64,000 nucleotides of DNA from Haloarcula amylolytica JCM 13557 (lineage in GTDB: Archaea; Halobacteriota; Halobacteria; Halobacteriales; Haloarculaceae), in the NCBI RefSeq assembly GCF_000336615.1, contig NZ_AOLW01000018.1, positions 1 through 64,000 on the forward strand. Direction: 5' to 3'. Shown piece by piece: positions 34,514 to 42,839 of the stretch. Made by a program: the position numbers and the translations under genes. Below the pieces are notes generated by a model, which worked only from the letters and a program-made list of their open reading frames with translations, was not told the DNA's origin and ran no database searches. The first letter of the stretch is position 1; each line of letters begins with the position of its first letter.

Positions 34514-35386
34514 ATGTCCTCCGAGTCGACTGATGACGGAGGAGTGTACGTCGAGCTATCTGCAGATCTAGACGAGTGGCTGACCGAGCAGGCCGAGACG
34601 CTCGGCGTGCCTCGCGACGCCGTCATGGAGCAACTGCTGGCCGCATACATGACAGCGGCCGATTCGGACGATGGGATTGACGACCTCATTCAGCCATCGG
34701 CGGACGAGTTGGATGCCGTCGTCGCCGCGACCGTGGACGAGAAGCTGAACGGCTCAGTCGAAGCGGCGACCGAGAGCGCTGTCAGTTCACAGCTCCCCGA
34801 CATCGTCGACACGGTGGAACGCCAACTCACCGAGCGGTTCGACGCGCTCGAAGCGGACTTTCAGACGAAAATCGAAGACGTTCGCGAGCGCGTCGTGCAG
34901 GTCAAACGGGAGGCCGACGCGAAAGCGCCGGCCGACCACGGCCACGAGGAGTTCGACCGTATCGATGCACTCACACAAGAGATCGAAGATATCGAGGCGG
35001 AACTCGCCGCGCTTCGGGGCGACGTGACCGAGTCGCTCGAAACAGAGAACGAGCGAGTCGCTGACATCGACAGCCGACTCGACGATGTCGAAGACAAACT
35101 CACCCGCGTCGCCTGGGTCGTCAGCGACCTCCGCGACGACCAGGGCGGCCGGGACCAGAATCAGAAAGCGGTCGACCGGCTGAAACGCGCCGCGGCCCAG
35201 GAGAACATCTCGACGGCACGCTGTTCGAACTGTGACGAGCAGGTCGAGATCGGACTGTTGACCGAACCCCAGTGTCCACACTGCAACACGACGGTGTCGG
35301 ACGTCCGGCCCGAGGGCGGCATTATCCGCTCGAAGGCGCGGCTGGTGGCCGCAGCACAGCTTGAACCGGGCGAGACCAATGAGTGA
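34514..35386 (+). CDS. coiled-coil protein with RHH-like start and zinc ribbon
   Basis: This 290-aa acidic protein has an N-terminal segment (VYVELSADLDEWLTEQAE ... AVMEQLLAAYM) that resembles a ribbon-helix-helix. A long coiled coil follows at about 85-215 (LTERFDALEADFQTKIEDV; heptads to VEDKLTRVAWVVSDL). The C-terminal zinc ribbon is CSNCDEQVE ... CPHCNTTV. A DNA-binding or scaffold role is plausible. ATG 34514 is chosen over the frame opening at 34493. It overlaps the next gene by 8 nt, so the two are translationally coupled. Confidence 0.65.
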   Translation: MSSESTDDGGVYVELSADLDEWLTEQAETLGVPRDAVMEQLLAAYMTAADSDDGIDDLIQPSADELDAVVAATVDEKLNGSVEAATESAVSSQLPDIVDTVERQLTERFDALEADFQTKIEDVRERVVQVKREADAKAPADHGHEEFDRIDALTQEIEDIEAELAALRGDVTESLETENERVADIDSRLDDVEDKLTRVAWVVSDLRDDQGGRDQNQKAVDRLKRAAAQENISTARCSNCDEQVEIGLLTEPQCPHCNTTVSDVRPEGGIIRSKARLVAAAQLEPGETNE

Positions 35387-36014
35387 CGACGAGCAAGACC
35401 CCTTCGAGGAGCTTGACCCGGGCGACGACCGCGAGGGCGACCCGTTCGAGCGTCTCGGTTCGGAGCCTGACGACGCGGACGGCTCGACAGACGCACGCCA
35501 GCCACCCGACGACGGGTGGCCGGGCAGCGAACCGAGCGACGAACCGGCCGACGGTGCGTCCGAGGCGGAACCCGATGCAACCGATGCTGACGACCTGCTC
35601 TCGGCCGTCGACACGGAAGAGTTCCGTTCGGATTCGGCAACTGAATCAGACAATCCCCTTTCCGGGTCATCACCCGACCCGGACGACCCCTTTTCGGAAA
35701 TGGACAGCCGCGGCGACGACCCCTTTGGAAGCGGTGAGAGCGTATTCGAGCGGGTCGACGTCGATCACATCGACGCGGACAAGGTGTGGGCGGAAATCGC
35801 TGCGGACGACGATAGCGAGACCACGCCGGAGAGCCGGTATGCGGAGGTGTCGAAACACCGCTACTGCGAGCAGTGTGAACACTTCTCCGCACCGCCGAAC
35901 GCACACTGCACGAACGAGGGGACCGAGATCATGGAGTTCCTCGACATGGAGACGGTCCGGCTGCTTGACTGTCCGGTCGTCGCCGAGCAACACGAGATCG
36001 AGGACGAGCAGTAA
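35379..36014 (+). CDS. acidic protein with C-terminal Cys cluster
   Basis: This 211-aa protein is low complexity and highly acidic (Asp/Pro/Ser/Glu) for residues 1-125, with repeated DPF motifs (DPFEELDPGDD, DPFERLGSE, DPFSEMDSR, DPFGSGES). It ends in an ordered domain with YCEQCEHFSAPPNAHC and a last Cys in RLLDCPVV, a likely zinc or iron-sulfur site. The DPF repeats may be linear binding motifs. It overlaps the coiled-coil zinc-ribbon gene by 8 nt; the two products may act together. No named family is recognised. Confidence 0.62.
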   Translation: MSDDEQDPFEELDPGDDREGDPFERLGSEPDDADGSTDARQPPDDGWPGSEPSDEPADGASEAEPDATDADDLLSAVDTEEFRSDSATESDNPLSGSSPDPDDPFSEMDSRGDDPFGSGESVFERVDVDHIDADKVWAEIAADDDSETTPESRYAEVSKHRYCEQCEHFSAPPNAHCTNEGTEIMEFLDMETVRLLDCPVVAEQHEIEDEQ

Positions 36015-36046
36015 CGGCTTTTTGCCTCGATATCCGACGAGCGTGT

Positions 36047-36370
36047 ATGCAGTTTTGCGACGACTGTGGCTCGATGATGCACGGCGACGGTGACGAGATG
36101 GTCTGTCAGTCCTGTGGCGCGCGGGTCGCGAAAGACGAGGACCGCGCGGCCGAGTTCGTCAGCACGGACGAACAGAGCGGCGACGAACTGATAGAGACCG
36201 AGGAGGGTTCGAACTTCGAGGGCAAGCCGACGGCTGACGACGTGACCTGTGAGGAATGCGGACACGGGAAAGCGTGGTACACGATCAAACAGACCGGGTC
36301 AGCCGACGAACCGCCGACGCGCTTTTTCAAGTGCCAAGAGTGTGGCCACCGATGGCGTGAGTACAACTAG
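36047..36370 (+). CDS. tfs: transcription factor S (TFIIS-like)
   Basis: This 107-aa archaeal RNA-cleavage factor has an N-terminal zinc ribbon FCDDCGSMM ... CQSCGARV and a C-terminal TFIIS-type ribbon CEECGHGKAWY ... FFKCQECGHRWREY. It rescues arrested RNA polymerase by stimulating transcript cleavage. In canonical TFS an acidic pair (DE) sits at the tip of the C-terminal ribbon; here the corresponding tip reads SADEPPTR, so the DE is kept. Its stop codon shares a CTAG palindrome with the stop of the convergent gene. Confidence 0.92.
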   Translation: MQFCDDCGSMMHGDGDEMVCQSCGARVAKDEDRAAEFVSTDEQSGDELIETEEGSNFEGKPTADDVTCEECGHGKAWYTIKQTGSADEPPTRFFKCQECGHRWREYN

Positions 36371-37185
36371 AGCAACGAATCCAGAATCCGGAGCTCTTCC
36401 TCCTCGGATATCTTGTCGGAGTCCATACACGCGTGGACGACCTTGTGGACGAGTTCGGGGTCCTGAAACGGCTGTGGCGAGCCGCCGCCGTCGGTGACGG
36501 TTTCGACCTGGCCTTCGAGTTCGGCCAGTTGCTCGGAGAGGTCCTCGACGGTCGACTGGAACGTAGTCAGCGTGGTGTTCACTTCGCCGGCCGCTGTCTC
36601 GACTTCCGTTGGCGAGCGGTCGCCGTCGTCGGACGCAGTATCAGGGCCTGACGCTTGACTGTTGGCTCCGTCGGGGTTGTCTGTTGACTCCGGCGATTGG
36701 GTATCGGGTGCCTGGGTTGCTGAATCGTCCGATATCGTCGCTGGTTCGGCTTCTCCGTCGCTGAACACAGCGTTTGCGAACGCTTCTCGGTTCGCCCAGT
36801 CGAACCCGTCGATTCCGTTGACGCGGTTGCTCACCGTCGAAGCGGTGACGCCGAGCTTCTCCGCGAGGTCTCGCTGGGATGCGGTGGGGTGTTTCTGGAT
36901 TGCTCGGATCGTCTCACGTTCTGTCGATGAGAGGTCCGCAGGGGCGGGGTACGACTGCGACTCGGCTGACGGTTCACTCTGTGACTGGTCGGCCGTTTCC
37001 GTCTCGTCGGCCTCAGCCGGGTCGCCGTGTTCCTCAAGAACTCGCTCGACCAGTTCCGCTGTCGCACTCGGTACTTCGGCCGCAAGCTCTGCGATGGATG
37101 CCTCGGGGTTCTCAGCCGCTACATCGAGTATTTGCTTGTGACGCATCGATTTAGGGGCCGTTCGGCCATTCGTTGATTTGCTCAT
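36367..37185 (-). CDS. winged-helix regulator with coiled-coil C-terminus
   Basis: This 272-aa protein contains a winged-helix DNA-binding segment (about 85-150: SSTERETIRAIQKHPTASQR, DLAEKLGVTASTVSNRVNGI) preceded by a helical region with ILDVAAENPEASIAELAAEV that looks like a second HTH. An acidic disordered linker (about 160-205) and a coiled coil (STVEDLSEQLAELEGQVETV) follow, possibly for dimerisation. ATG 37185 (MSKSTNGRTAPK) is preferred to the earlier hydrophobic extension. Targets are unknown. It overlaps the tfs stop by 4 nt, tail to tail. Confidence 0.72.
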   Translation of the reverse strand: MSKSTNGRTAPKSMRHKQILDVAAENPEASIAELAAEVPSATAELVERVLEEHGDPAEADETETADQSQSEPSAESQSYPAPADLSSTERETIRAIQKHPTASQRDLAEKLGVTASTVSNRVNGIDGFDWANREAFANAVFSDGEAEPATISDDSATQAPDTQSPESTDNPDGANSQASGPDTASDDGDRSPTEVETAAGEVNTTLTTFQSTVEDLSEQLAELEGQVETVTDGGGSPQPFQDPELVHKVVHACMDSDKISEEEELRILDSLL

Positions 37186-37423
37186 TGATATCACCACGTA
37201 GGGATGGTACCGCCACCCGATCCCCCAACCTGATACACATTTGACTGAAACCAATGGAATTGTCAAAAGCTTTTGGTTAGTCACAAACATTAATTAAGAT
37301 GTTATTTAATCTGACATCGCCTGCCTCATCAGCGACACAGACGACCCAGATCAAGGAGACAGGTCTATTCCGGGCCGAACTGGAAACAGTCGGTCAAAAC
37401 TGAACCCGTGCCTTCTGAAAGCA

Positions 37424-37430
37424 TTTATCG
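37424..37430 (+). promoter_or_regulatory. TATA box of the following lipoprotein gene
   Basis: TTTATCG is centred 25 nt before the ATG at 37452, again predicting a leaderless mRNA. The AT-rich tract upstream (37255-37315) may be part of the divergent control region. Confidence 0.45.
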
Positions 37431-37451
37431 GGGGCAGGGCAACGCAGAGCC

Positions 37452-38279
37452 ATGTACCGCCGTCGTGTTCTGGCACTCTGCGGACTGGCTATCACCGGTG
37501 CAGGATGTCAGGGTGAAACCGAGGACACCGGGTCAGTGACGCCGGTGCCGTCACCGGCCGTCAGCGAACCCGATACTGGGTCGCCGCCCGGTGTGGCTGT
37601 CACGGACGCCGTGGTGGCGCCGGGCGTCGTGATTCCCCGCACTGACTCTATCAGCGTTGAACCGACAGCCGGCCAGTTTCTCGTCCTCACGACGACCGTC
37701 GAGGGCTCGGGAGTGGACCGGGGCGCGTTCTCGCTCAGATTCGACGGGTCGACGTACAGCCCCGAGACGTTCAGGAACGGTCTGTATCGCGACGGCGAGT
37801 GGGGCCGACAGTTCACCGAGGCCGGCGGGCCGCTGGTCTTTGACCTGCCCGAAACCGGTTCAGCCAGCGACACCCGACTGTCCTGGCCCGGCGGGGAGTG
37901 GACGCCGCCGAAGACAGTTCAGAACAGACTCGAAGCACCGTTGCCGTCGTTCGACGTTACTCTCGACGGACCGGAGCGCGTCACTGAGCCAGCCATGCCG
38001 ACGCTTGAGATAACAGTCACGAACGCGGGCGACACTGCGGGTCGGTACGTCCTCGCACTCAACCGAACCGGCCCGCGAGTCGCCTACGCGCCTGTCGGCC
38101 GGTTTGATAGGGTACTGGAGCCAGGAGAAACAGCGGGCATCACGCACGACGCTAAGACACCGTACGTCGACGATACGGAGCCGCGTGAAGTCACGTATCA
38201 TCTGCGGGCCCCGGACGATAACAACGACGTGACACACCGGATCAAGCCGGTCGACGAGGAAACCGCGACAGAGTCGTAG
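37452..38279 (+). CDS. putative secreted lipoprotein, unknown
   Basis: This 275-aa protein has a basic N-terminus RRRVLALCGLAITGAGC. Arginines are followed by a short hydrophobic stretch and a lipobox-like TGAGC with Cys at 19, suggesting Tat export and lipid anchoring. A Thr/Pro/Ser-rich linker (20-50) leads to a beta-rich body. The second half (about 165-260) contains VTEPAMPTLEITVTNAGDTAG and LEPGETAGITHDA, typical of Ig-like CARDB domains. Function is unknown. Confidence 0.7.
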   Translation: MYRRRVLALCGLAITGAGCQGETEDTGSVTPVPSPAVSEPDTGSPPGVAVTDAVVAPGVVIPRTDSISVEPTAGQFLVLTTTVEGSGVDRGAFSLRFDGSTYSPETFRNGLYRDGEWGRQFTEAGGPLVFDLPETGSASDTRLSWPGGEWTPPKTVQNRLEAPLPSFDVTLDGPERVTEPAMPTLEITVTNAGDTAGRYVLALNRTGPRVAYAPVGRFDRVLEPGETAGITHDAKTPYVDDTEPREVTYHLRAPDDNNDVTHRIKPVDEETATES

Positions 38280-38356
38280 CGACTCATCGGTTCGAAAGCC
38301 GTCTTTCCGTCGCAGAAAGTCACCGGGCAGCCGTGTGTTGGCGCAGGAGCGCCGCC

Positions 38357-38629
38357 TCAGACCCCTTCGAGGTCGGACCGATACTCGTTGATCTGGTCGT
38401 CGGCGTCGTCGATGGCTTCGGTCACGTCTTCCGCGTCGCCACTGCTGAGGTCGTTGAGCGCCGACTGGATGCGGGCGAGTCGGCCGTGGTCCGGGCCGCG
38501 TTCGTCGGTCGCAAGGGAGTCAAGCTGGGCAGCGAGTTCGGCGAGGCGCTCGCTCGCCTCGTCGCTGTCAGTGTCTTCGGCCGCCGATTCGAGCAGTTCA
38601 CTCGCGGACGCGAGTTCGTCGCGTGTCAT
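38357..38629 (-). CDS. small acidic helical protein (DUF7553-like), 90 aa
   Basis: ATG 38629 starts MTRDELASASELLESAAED. The whole protein is a string of acidic amphipathic helices (ERLAELAAQLDSLATDERGP, LARIQSALNDLSSGDAEDV) ending RSDLEGV. It is similar in style to haloarchaeal DUF7553 proteins, of unknown function. The frame is open much further upstream, antisense to the ATP-grasp gene, which is a shadow. Confidence 0.65.
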   Translation of the reverse strand: MTRDELASASELLESAAEDTDSDEASERLAELAAQLDSLATDERGPDHGRLARIQSALNDLSSGDAEDVTEAIDDADDQINEYRSDLEGV

Positions 38630-38809
38630 ACGTGGGGATTTACAGATGGGGACTAAAACGGTTCGGCTTACGGAAGTGGGTTTATTTAAATAGATCAGTG
38701 GGCATCGAGCAGCCGGGTATGACTGGCCGGTTCGCTGCCATCGCGATGTCAATGACCTGCGGTCGACAGGACGGGAAACGTTTACCCCGCACCCGCCCGC
38801 AGACGCGCC

Positions 38810-40177
38810 ATGGCAAATTTCCTCTTTTGTTCGTTGGACGCGGCGCTCATCGGCGACGTCGCCTGGCAGGTCAGCCGAGAAGGGCACGACGTCCGGTACT
38901 ACATCGAAGCCGACAGCGATCAGGAGATTGCCGACGGATTCGTACCGAAAACCGACGACTGGCGGAGGGACCTCGACTGGGCCGACGTCGTCGTCTTCGA
39001 CGACATCTGGGTCGGTGGCGACATCGGTACCGGCGAACTCGCCCGGGAACTCCGGGCTGAAGGCCACGCCGTCGTTGGCGGGACACCCAACACAGATGCG
39101 CTCGAAGAGGACCGCGGCTACGCCATGGAGGTCCTCGAAGACCACGGTGTCAACACTATCGAGCATCACGTCTTCGAGGACTTCGACGCCGGCATCAAGC
39201 ACGTCCAGGAGAACCCTGCGCCGTACGTCATCAAACCGCTGGGCGAAGTCCAGAACGTCAAACGACTGCTCTACGTCGGCAACGAGGACGACGGCAGCGA
39301 CATCGTGGACGTACTGGAGGCGTACAAGAAGGCGTGGGGCCATCGGATGAAGGGTTTCCAGCTCCAGCGGAAGGTCGAGGGCGTCGAAATCGCCGTCTGT
39401 GGTTTCTTCAACGGCGAGTCGTTCGTCGAACCGATCAACTTCAACTTCGAGCACAAGAAGCTGTTTCCGGGCAACATCGGTCCCTCGACCGGCGAGATGG
39501 GGACTTCGATGTTTTGGGCCGGCCGGAACGAACTGTTTGCGGAGACACTCGGCAAGGTGGAAGGCTGGCTCGCCGACGAGGGCTACGTCGGCAGCATCGA
39601 TATCAACTGCATCGTCAACGAGGACGGCATCTATCCGCTGGAGTTCACGCCGCGGTTCGGGTACCCCACAATCACGCTGCAAGTGGAGTCGTTTGAGTCA
39701 GGGACGGGGCAGTTCTTCCTCGACCTGGCGAACGGGCGCGACCCCGGTCTAGAGGTACACCGTGGATATCAGGTCGCGGTTCGGGTCGTCCTCCCGCCGT
39801 TCCCGTTCGACGACCAGAAGACGTACGACGAGAACTCCCGCAACGCCGCGGTCGTCTTCGGATCCGACAGCCGCGAGGGCATCCACATCGAGGACGCGAA
39901 GCGCGTGTCTGTTGCGGGCACGGACCGCGCGACCGGCGAGAGAAGCGAGCCGGGAGCGGCGGTCGACGGGCAGTGGCGGGTCGCCGGCGAAAGTGGGATG
40001 CCGCTAGTCGTCACAGGCAAGGGCGAAACGATGCAGGCGGCGCGAGAACAGGCGTACGAACGCGTCGACGACATTCTCATCCCGAACTGCTACTACCGCG
40101 ACGACATCGGCGAGCGGTGGATCGACGGCGACGGCGACCGCCTGCAAGCATGGGGCTATCTCGGCCCCGCTGTGTAG
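38810..40177 (+). CDS. ATP-grasp ligase of the PurD (GARS-like) group
   Basis: This 455-aa cytoplasmic protein has a Rossmann-like N-domain (FLFCSLDAALIGDVAWQVSR; VVGGTPNTDALEEDR). An ATP-grasp core follows, with PYVIKPLGEVQNVKRLLYV, GFQLQRKVEGVEIAVCGFF and metal-binding YPLEFTPRFGYPT. A C-terminal PurD-like domain contains VTGKGETMQAAREQAYERV. It is often named phosphoribosylamine-glycine ligase, but NPGGxE-type substrate motifs differ from canonical PurD, so another carboxylate-amine ligase is equally likely. TTTACC at 38781-38786 predicts a leaderless start at ATG 38810. Confidence 0.72.
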   Translation: MANFLFCSLDAALIGDVAWQVSREGHDVRYYIEADSDQEIADGFVPKTDDWRRDLDWADVVVFDDIWVGGDIGTGELARELRAEGHAVVGGTPNTDALEEDRGYAMEVLEDHGVNTIEHHVFEDFDAGIKHVQENPAPYVIKPLGEVQNVKRLLYVGNEDDGSDIVDVLEAYKKAWGHRMKGFQLQRKVEGVEIAVCGFFNGESFVEPINFNFEHKKLFPGNIGPSTGEMGTSMFWAGRNELFAETLGKVEGWLADEGYVGSIDINCIVNEDGIYPLEFTPRFGYPTITLQVESFESGTGQFFLDLANGRDPGLEVHRGYQVAVRVVLPPFPFDDQKTYDENSRNAAVVFGSDSREGIHIEDAKRVSVAGTDRATGERSEPGAAVDGQWRVAGESGMPLVVTGKGETMQAAREQAYERVDDILIPNCYYRDDIGERWIDGDGDRLQAWGYLGPAV

Positions 40178-40237
40178 CGACGTACAGGATAGCGTTCCTG
40201 TCTGGCCGAGCTTTGGCACGCGCCGAACGTGGACCTT

Positions 40238-40254
40238 TATGTGTGTAACACATA
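40238..40254. promoter_or_regulatory. 17-bp palindrome in promoter (candidate operator)
   Basis: TATGTGT, a 3-nt spacer, then ACACATA: perfect 7-bp arms. It overlaps the TATA-like CTTTATGT at 40235-40242 and lies upstream of the predicted transcription start of the small Hsp20-like gene. That is the right place for a repressor that blocks TBP. Confidence 0.5.
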
Positions 40255-40268
40255 CCCATGATTGACGA

Positions 40269-40520
40269 ATGGACGCACAAACTGAACGGTCGCCGCTACA
40301 CGTCTCGCACACCGACCACGACGACGGCTGGACGGTCGCCGTCGACCTCGACTCGCTTCAGGTCAGCGACGACCATGTGACAGTCGATATCATCGGGACG
40401 GAAGCCATCGTTGCTGTCGACGCCCCGCACCTCCAGACCGAGTTCGATGTCGACCTGCCGGCAGCCGGCGCAGTCCAGACACTCAGGAACGGCGTGCTCA
40501 CGCTATCGAAGCGGAGCTAG
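40269..40520 (+). CDS. Hsp20/alpha-crystallin-like small protein
   Basis: This 83-aa acidic, beta-rich protein has the alternating pattern of an alpha-crystallin domain: GWTVAVDLDSLQVSDDHVTV, AIVAVDAP, TEFDVDLPAAGAVQTLRNGV and a final LTLSKRS like the Hsp20 GxLTIxxPK strand. Haloarchaeal DUF7127 proteins look like this. It lacks the usual N-terminal and C-terminal extensions, so chaperone activity is uncertain. A palindrome sits over its promoter. Confidence 0.6.
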   Translation: MDAQTERSPLHVSHTDHDDGWTVAVDLDSLQVSDDHVTVDIIGTEAIVAVDAPHLQTEFDVDLPAAGAVQTLRNGVLTLSKRS

Positions 40521-40626
40521 CGCTGTCGCGGGCCACTTGTTCAGCCGCAGTCTCGCAGTTGTGACAGCAGCATAATACGATGTAACTCCACAAGGGATTT
40601 GAGCGTGATGCTGGAAGCGTTCAGTG

Positions 40627-41631
40627 ATGACCACCCCTCCCGACCGGGACCCGCCGACGGTTCTGGGCTCGGTGCCACCGCTTCGTGCGTGGATTCGAAC
40701 GTTTCTCATCGGCCTCTGTATGGGCAGTGCGGACGGCGTCCCCGGCGTCTCCGGGGGCACAATCGCGCTTATCGCCGGGGTCTACGAGCGACTCATCGCC
40801 GCGATTACCGCCGTTACGCCGGGCCGCATAGTACGATTCGTCCGCGCGCTCACACCGCTAGACGGCGGTGTTGATGTACGCGGTGCGTTCTCGGAACTCC
40901 TCGAACTCGACATCTGGTTCCTCCTCGCGCTGGTCGCCGGCGTCGGCACCGCCGTCGTCATCGTGACACACATCGTCACCGTCGCCAGCCAGGAGACGCC
41001 GGCGTTGCTTTTCGGCTTCTTCTTCGGCCTCATCGCCGCCTCCGCGCTCGTCCTGCTACGCGGTCTCTCAATCGAGACGCCGCTCCAAGCCGCGGCGGGC
41101 GTCGTCGGGTTCCTCGTCGCCTTCCTAGTATCGGGTATCTCGGCTGGGGGCGACGGCACCGGCGGGAGCCTGCTCCTCGTCTTCGTCGCCGGGATGATCG
41201 GCGTCAGCGCAATGATCCTCCCTGGCATCTCCGGGTCGCTGCTGCTCGTCATCCTCGGTCAGTACACCCGGATGACGAGGGCGCTTAGCGAGTTCATCGA
41301 CGCGCTCATCGGCCTCGCGACCGGCGGCTCGGTCGACGACGTGACCGCGACGGCCGTCCCCGTCGTGACCTTCATCGTCGGCGGACTGGTCGGCCTGTTC
41401 ACCATCGCACGGGTCGTCCGCCGCGCGCTGGACTACAACCGTCGGGCAACGCTTGCCTTCCTCGTCGCGCTCGTCGTCGGCGCGTTACGCGCCCCGGTCG
41501 TTGAAGTACAGGATAAAGTCGGCTTCTCGACGGACGTTCTCATTGCGTTCGTTGCCGCCGCCGCCGTCGGCGCGGCCTTCCTGCTCGTGCTCGACTGGTA
41601 CGCCGTGGACCTCGATCTCGACAAGATCTAA
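40627..41631 (+). CDS. DUF368 polyprenyl-phosphate transporter-like protein
   Basis: This 334-aa membrane protein with about nine helices starts with the DUF368 signature GLCMGSADGVPGVSGGTIALI (first helix region) and has a second, inverted-repeat-like MIGVSAMILPGISGSLLLVI near 195-215. Bacterial DUF368 proteins (PopT) recycle undecaprenyl phosphate across the membrane. In an archaeon the lipid would be dolichyl phosphate, used for N-glycosylation, but this is inference. ATG 40627 is one codon after an in-frame GTG. Confidence 0.83.
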   Translation: MTTPPDRDPPTVLGSVPPLRAWIRTFLIGLCMGSADGVPGVSGGTIALIAGVYERLIAAITAVTPGRIVRFVRALTPLDGGVDVRGAFSELLELDIWFLLALVAGVGTAVVIVTHIVTVASQETPALLFGFFFGLIAASALVLLRGLSIETPLQAAAGVVGFLVAFLVSGISAGGDGTGGSLLLVFVAGMIGVSAMILPGISGSLLLVILGQYTRMTRALSEFIDALIGLATGGSVDDVTATAVPVVTFIVGGLVGLFTIARVVRRALDYNRRATLAFLVALVVGALRAPVVEVQDKVGFSTDVLIAFVAAAAVGAAFLLVLDWYAVDLDLDKI

Positions 41632-41636
41632 GGCCC

Positions 41637-42740
41637 TTAGAAGCCCCAGGCACGACGGTACTGCGGCGGCCCCTCGATTTCGTCGGTCGCGTCGAGTTCC
41701 CTCGCTGCGGTCATCGTGAAGTACGGGTCCCGGAGGTGTTCGCGGCCGACGATGGCCATGTCTGCCCGGTCGTTGGCGACGACGGCTTCGGCCTGTTCGG
41801 GCGTCGTGATGCCGCCGACAGCGCCGACGGCGATGTCGGACTCCGTTTCCTCTCGAATCCGCTCGGCGTACCGGAGCTGGTAGTTCGGGCCGGCGTAGTC
41901 GGGGCGGGACTCGGGGTGGATGCCGCCGCCGCTCACGTCGATGAGGTCCACGCCGATGTCGGCGAGTCGGTCCGACAGTCGCACGGAGTCCTCGACGGTC
42001 CAGGAATCGCGGTCGGGAAGCCAGTCCGTCGCCGAGATTCGGACGAACACCGGCTTGTCGTCGGGCCAGACCTCGCGGACGGCGGTCGTGATTTCGCGGA
42101 CCAGTCGCGTGCGCCCCTCGAAGTCGCCGCCGTAGTCGTCCTCGCGCTGGTTCGTCACCGGCGAGAGGAACTGATGCAAGAGGTAGCCGTGGGCGGCGTG
42201 GACCTCTGCGACTTCGAATCCGGCGTCGAGCGCGCGCTCGGCGGCGGCGCGGAACGAGTCGATGACCGCCTCGATGCCGTCCTGATCGAGCGCTGTTGTC
42301 GGCGGTGCCTCGCCGTCTTCGTACGGCCAGGGGTCGTCACTCGGTCCGACGACTTCCCAGCCGCCGTCGTCGGACTGGAGCGGGTCGTGGCCGTCCCACG
42401 GTCGTTCGATAGAGGCTTTCCGCCCGGCGTGGGCCAGCTGGATAGCCGGTACGCTGCCCTGTTCAGCGATGAACTCCGTAATCGGTTCCAGCGCTGCCGC
42501 GTGCTCGTCGCTCCAGATACCCAGGTCCTCCGGGGAGATACGGCCGCGGGCTTCGACAGTGGTCGCCTCAGTCATGACCAGGCCCGCGCCGCCAACGGCG
42601 CGTGAACCGAGGTGTGTGCGGTGCCAGTCGGTGGCGAGGCCGTCGCGGGCCCCACAGGAGTACTGGCACATCGGAGACACCATGACGCGATTCGGGACAG
42701 TCGTCTCGCGGAGTTCCAGCGGTGAGAACAGTGCAGTCAT
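41637..42740 (-). CDS. old yellow enzyme family NADH:flavin oxidoreductase
   Basis: This 367-aa FMN-binding TIM-barrel ene-reductase is of the YqjM class: MVSPMCQYSC near the N-terminus (the redox-tuning Cys), IQLAHAGRKAS, the catalytic His pair/Tyr region VHAAHGYLLHQFLSPVTNQR followed by DDYGG, and phosphate-binding near the C-terminus (VGAVGGI, IVGREHL). It reduces activated alkenes with NAD(P)H; the physiological substrate is unknown. ATG 42740 is the start; the frame opening at 42827 adds an unlikely extension. Confidence 0.88.
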   Translation of the reverse strand: MTALFSPLELRETTVPNRVMVSPMCQYSCGARDGLATDWHRTHLGSRAVGGAGLVMTEATTVEARGRISPEDLGIWSDEHAAALEPITEFIAEQGSVPAIQLAHAGRKASIERPWDGHDPLQSDDGGWEVVGPSDDPWPYEDGEAPPTTALDQDGIEAVIDSFRAAAERALDAGFEVAEVHAAHGYLLHQFLSPVTNQREDDYGGDFEGRTRLVREITTAVREVWPDDKPVFVRISATDWLPDRDSWTVEDSVRLSDRLADIGVDLIDVSGGGIHPESRPDYAGPNYQLRYAERIREETESDIAVGAVGGITTPEQAEAVVANDRADMAIVGREHLRDPYFTMTAARELDATDEIEGPPQYRRAWGF

Positions 42741-42839
42741 CGACGGGGGTTTGCTGCCGAGACGGATAACCGCACTGGCGGCTGCAAGAGTCGTCGTTAG
42801 TGCCGGTAGCTCGTACTGAAAAGCCACACAGCCCGGCTT

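Noticed and set aside
38630..39682. minus-strand extension of the 90-aa protein through the ATP-grasp gene
   Set aside because: The extension is the mirror of the ATP-grasp coding region. The small acidic protein has its own ATG at 38629.
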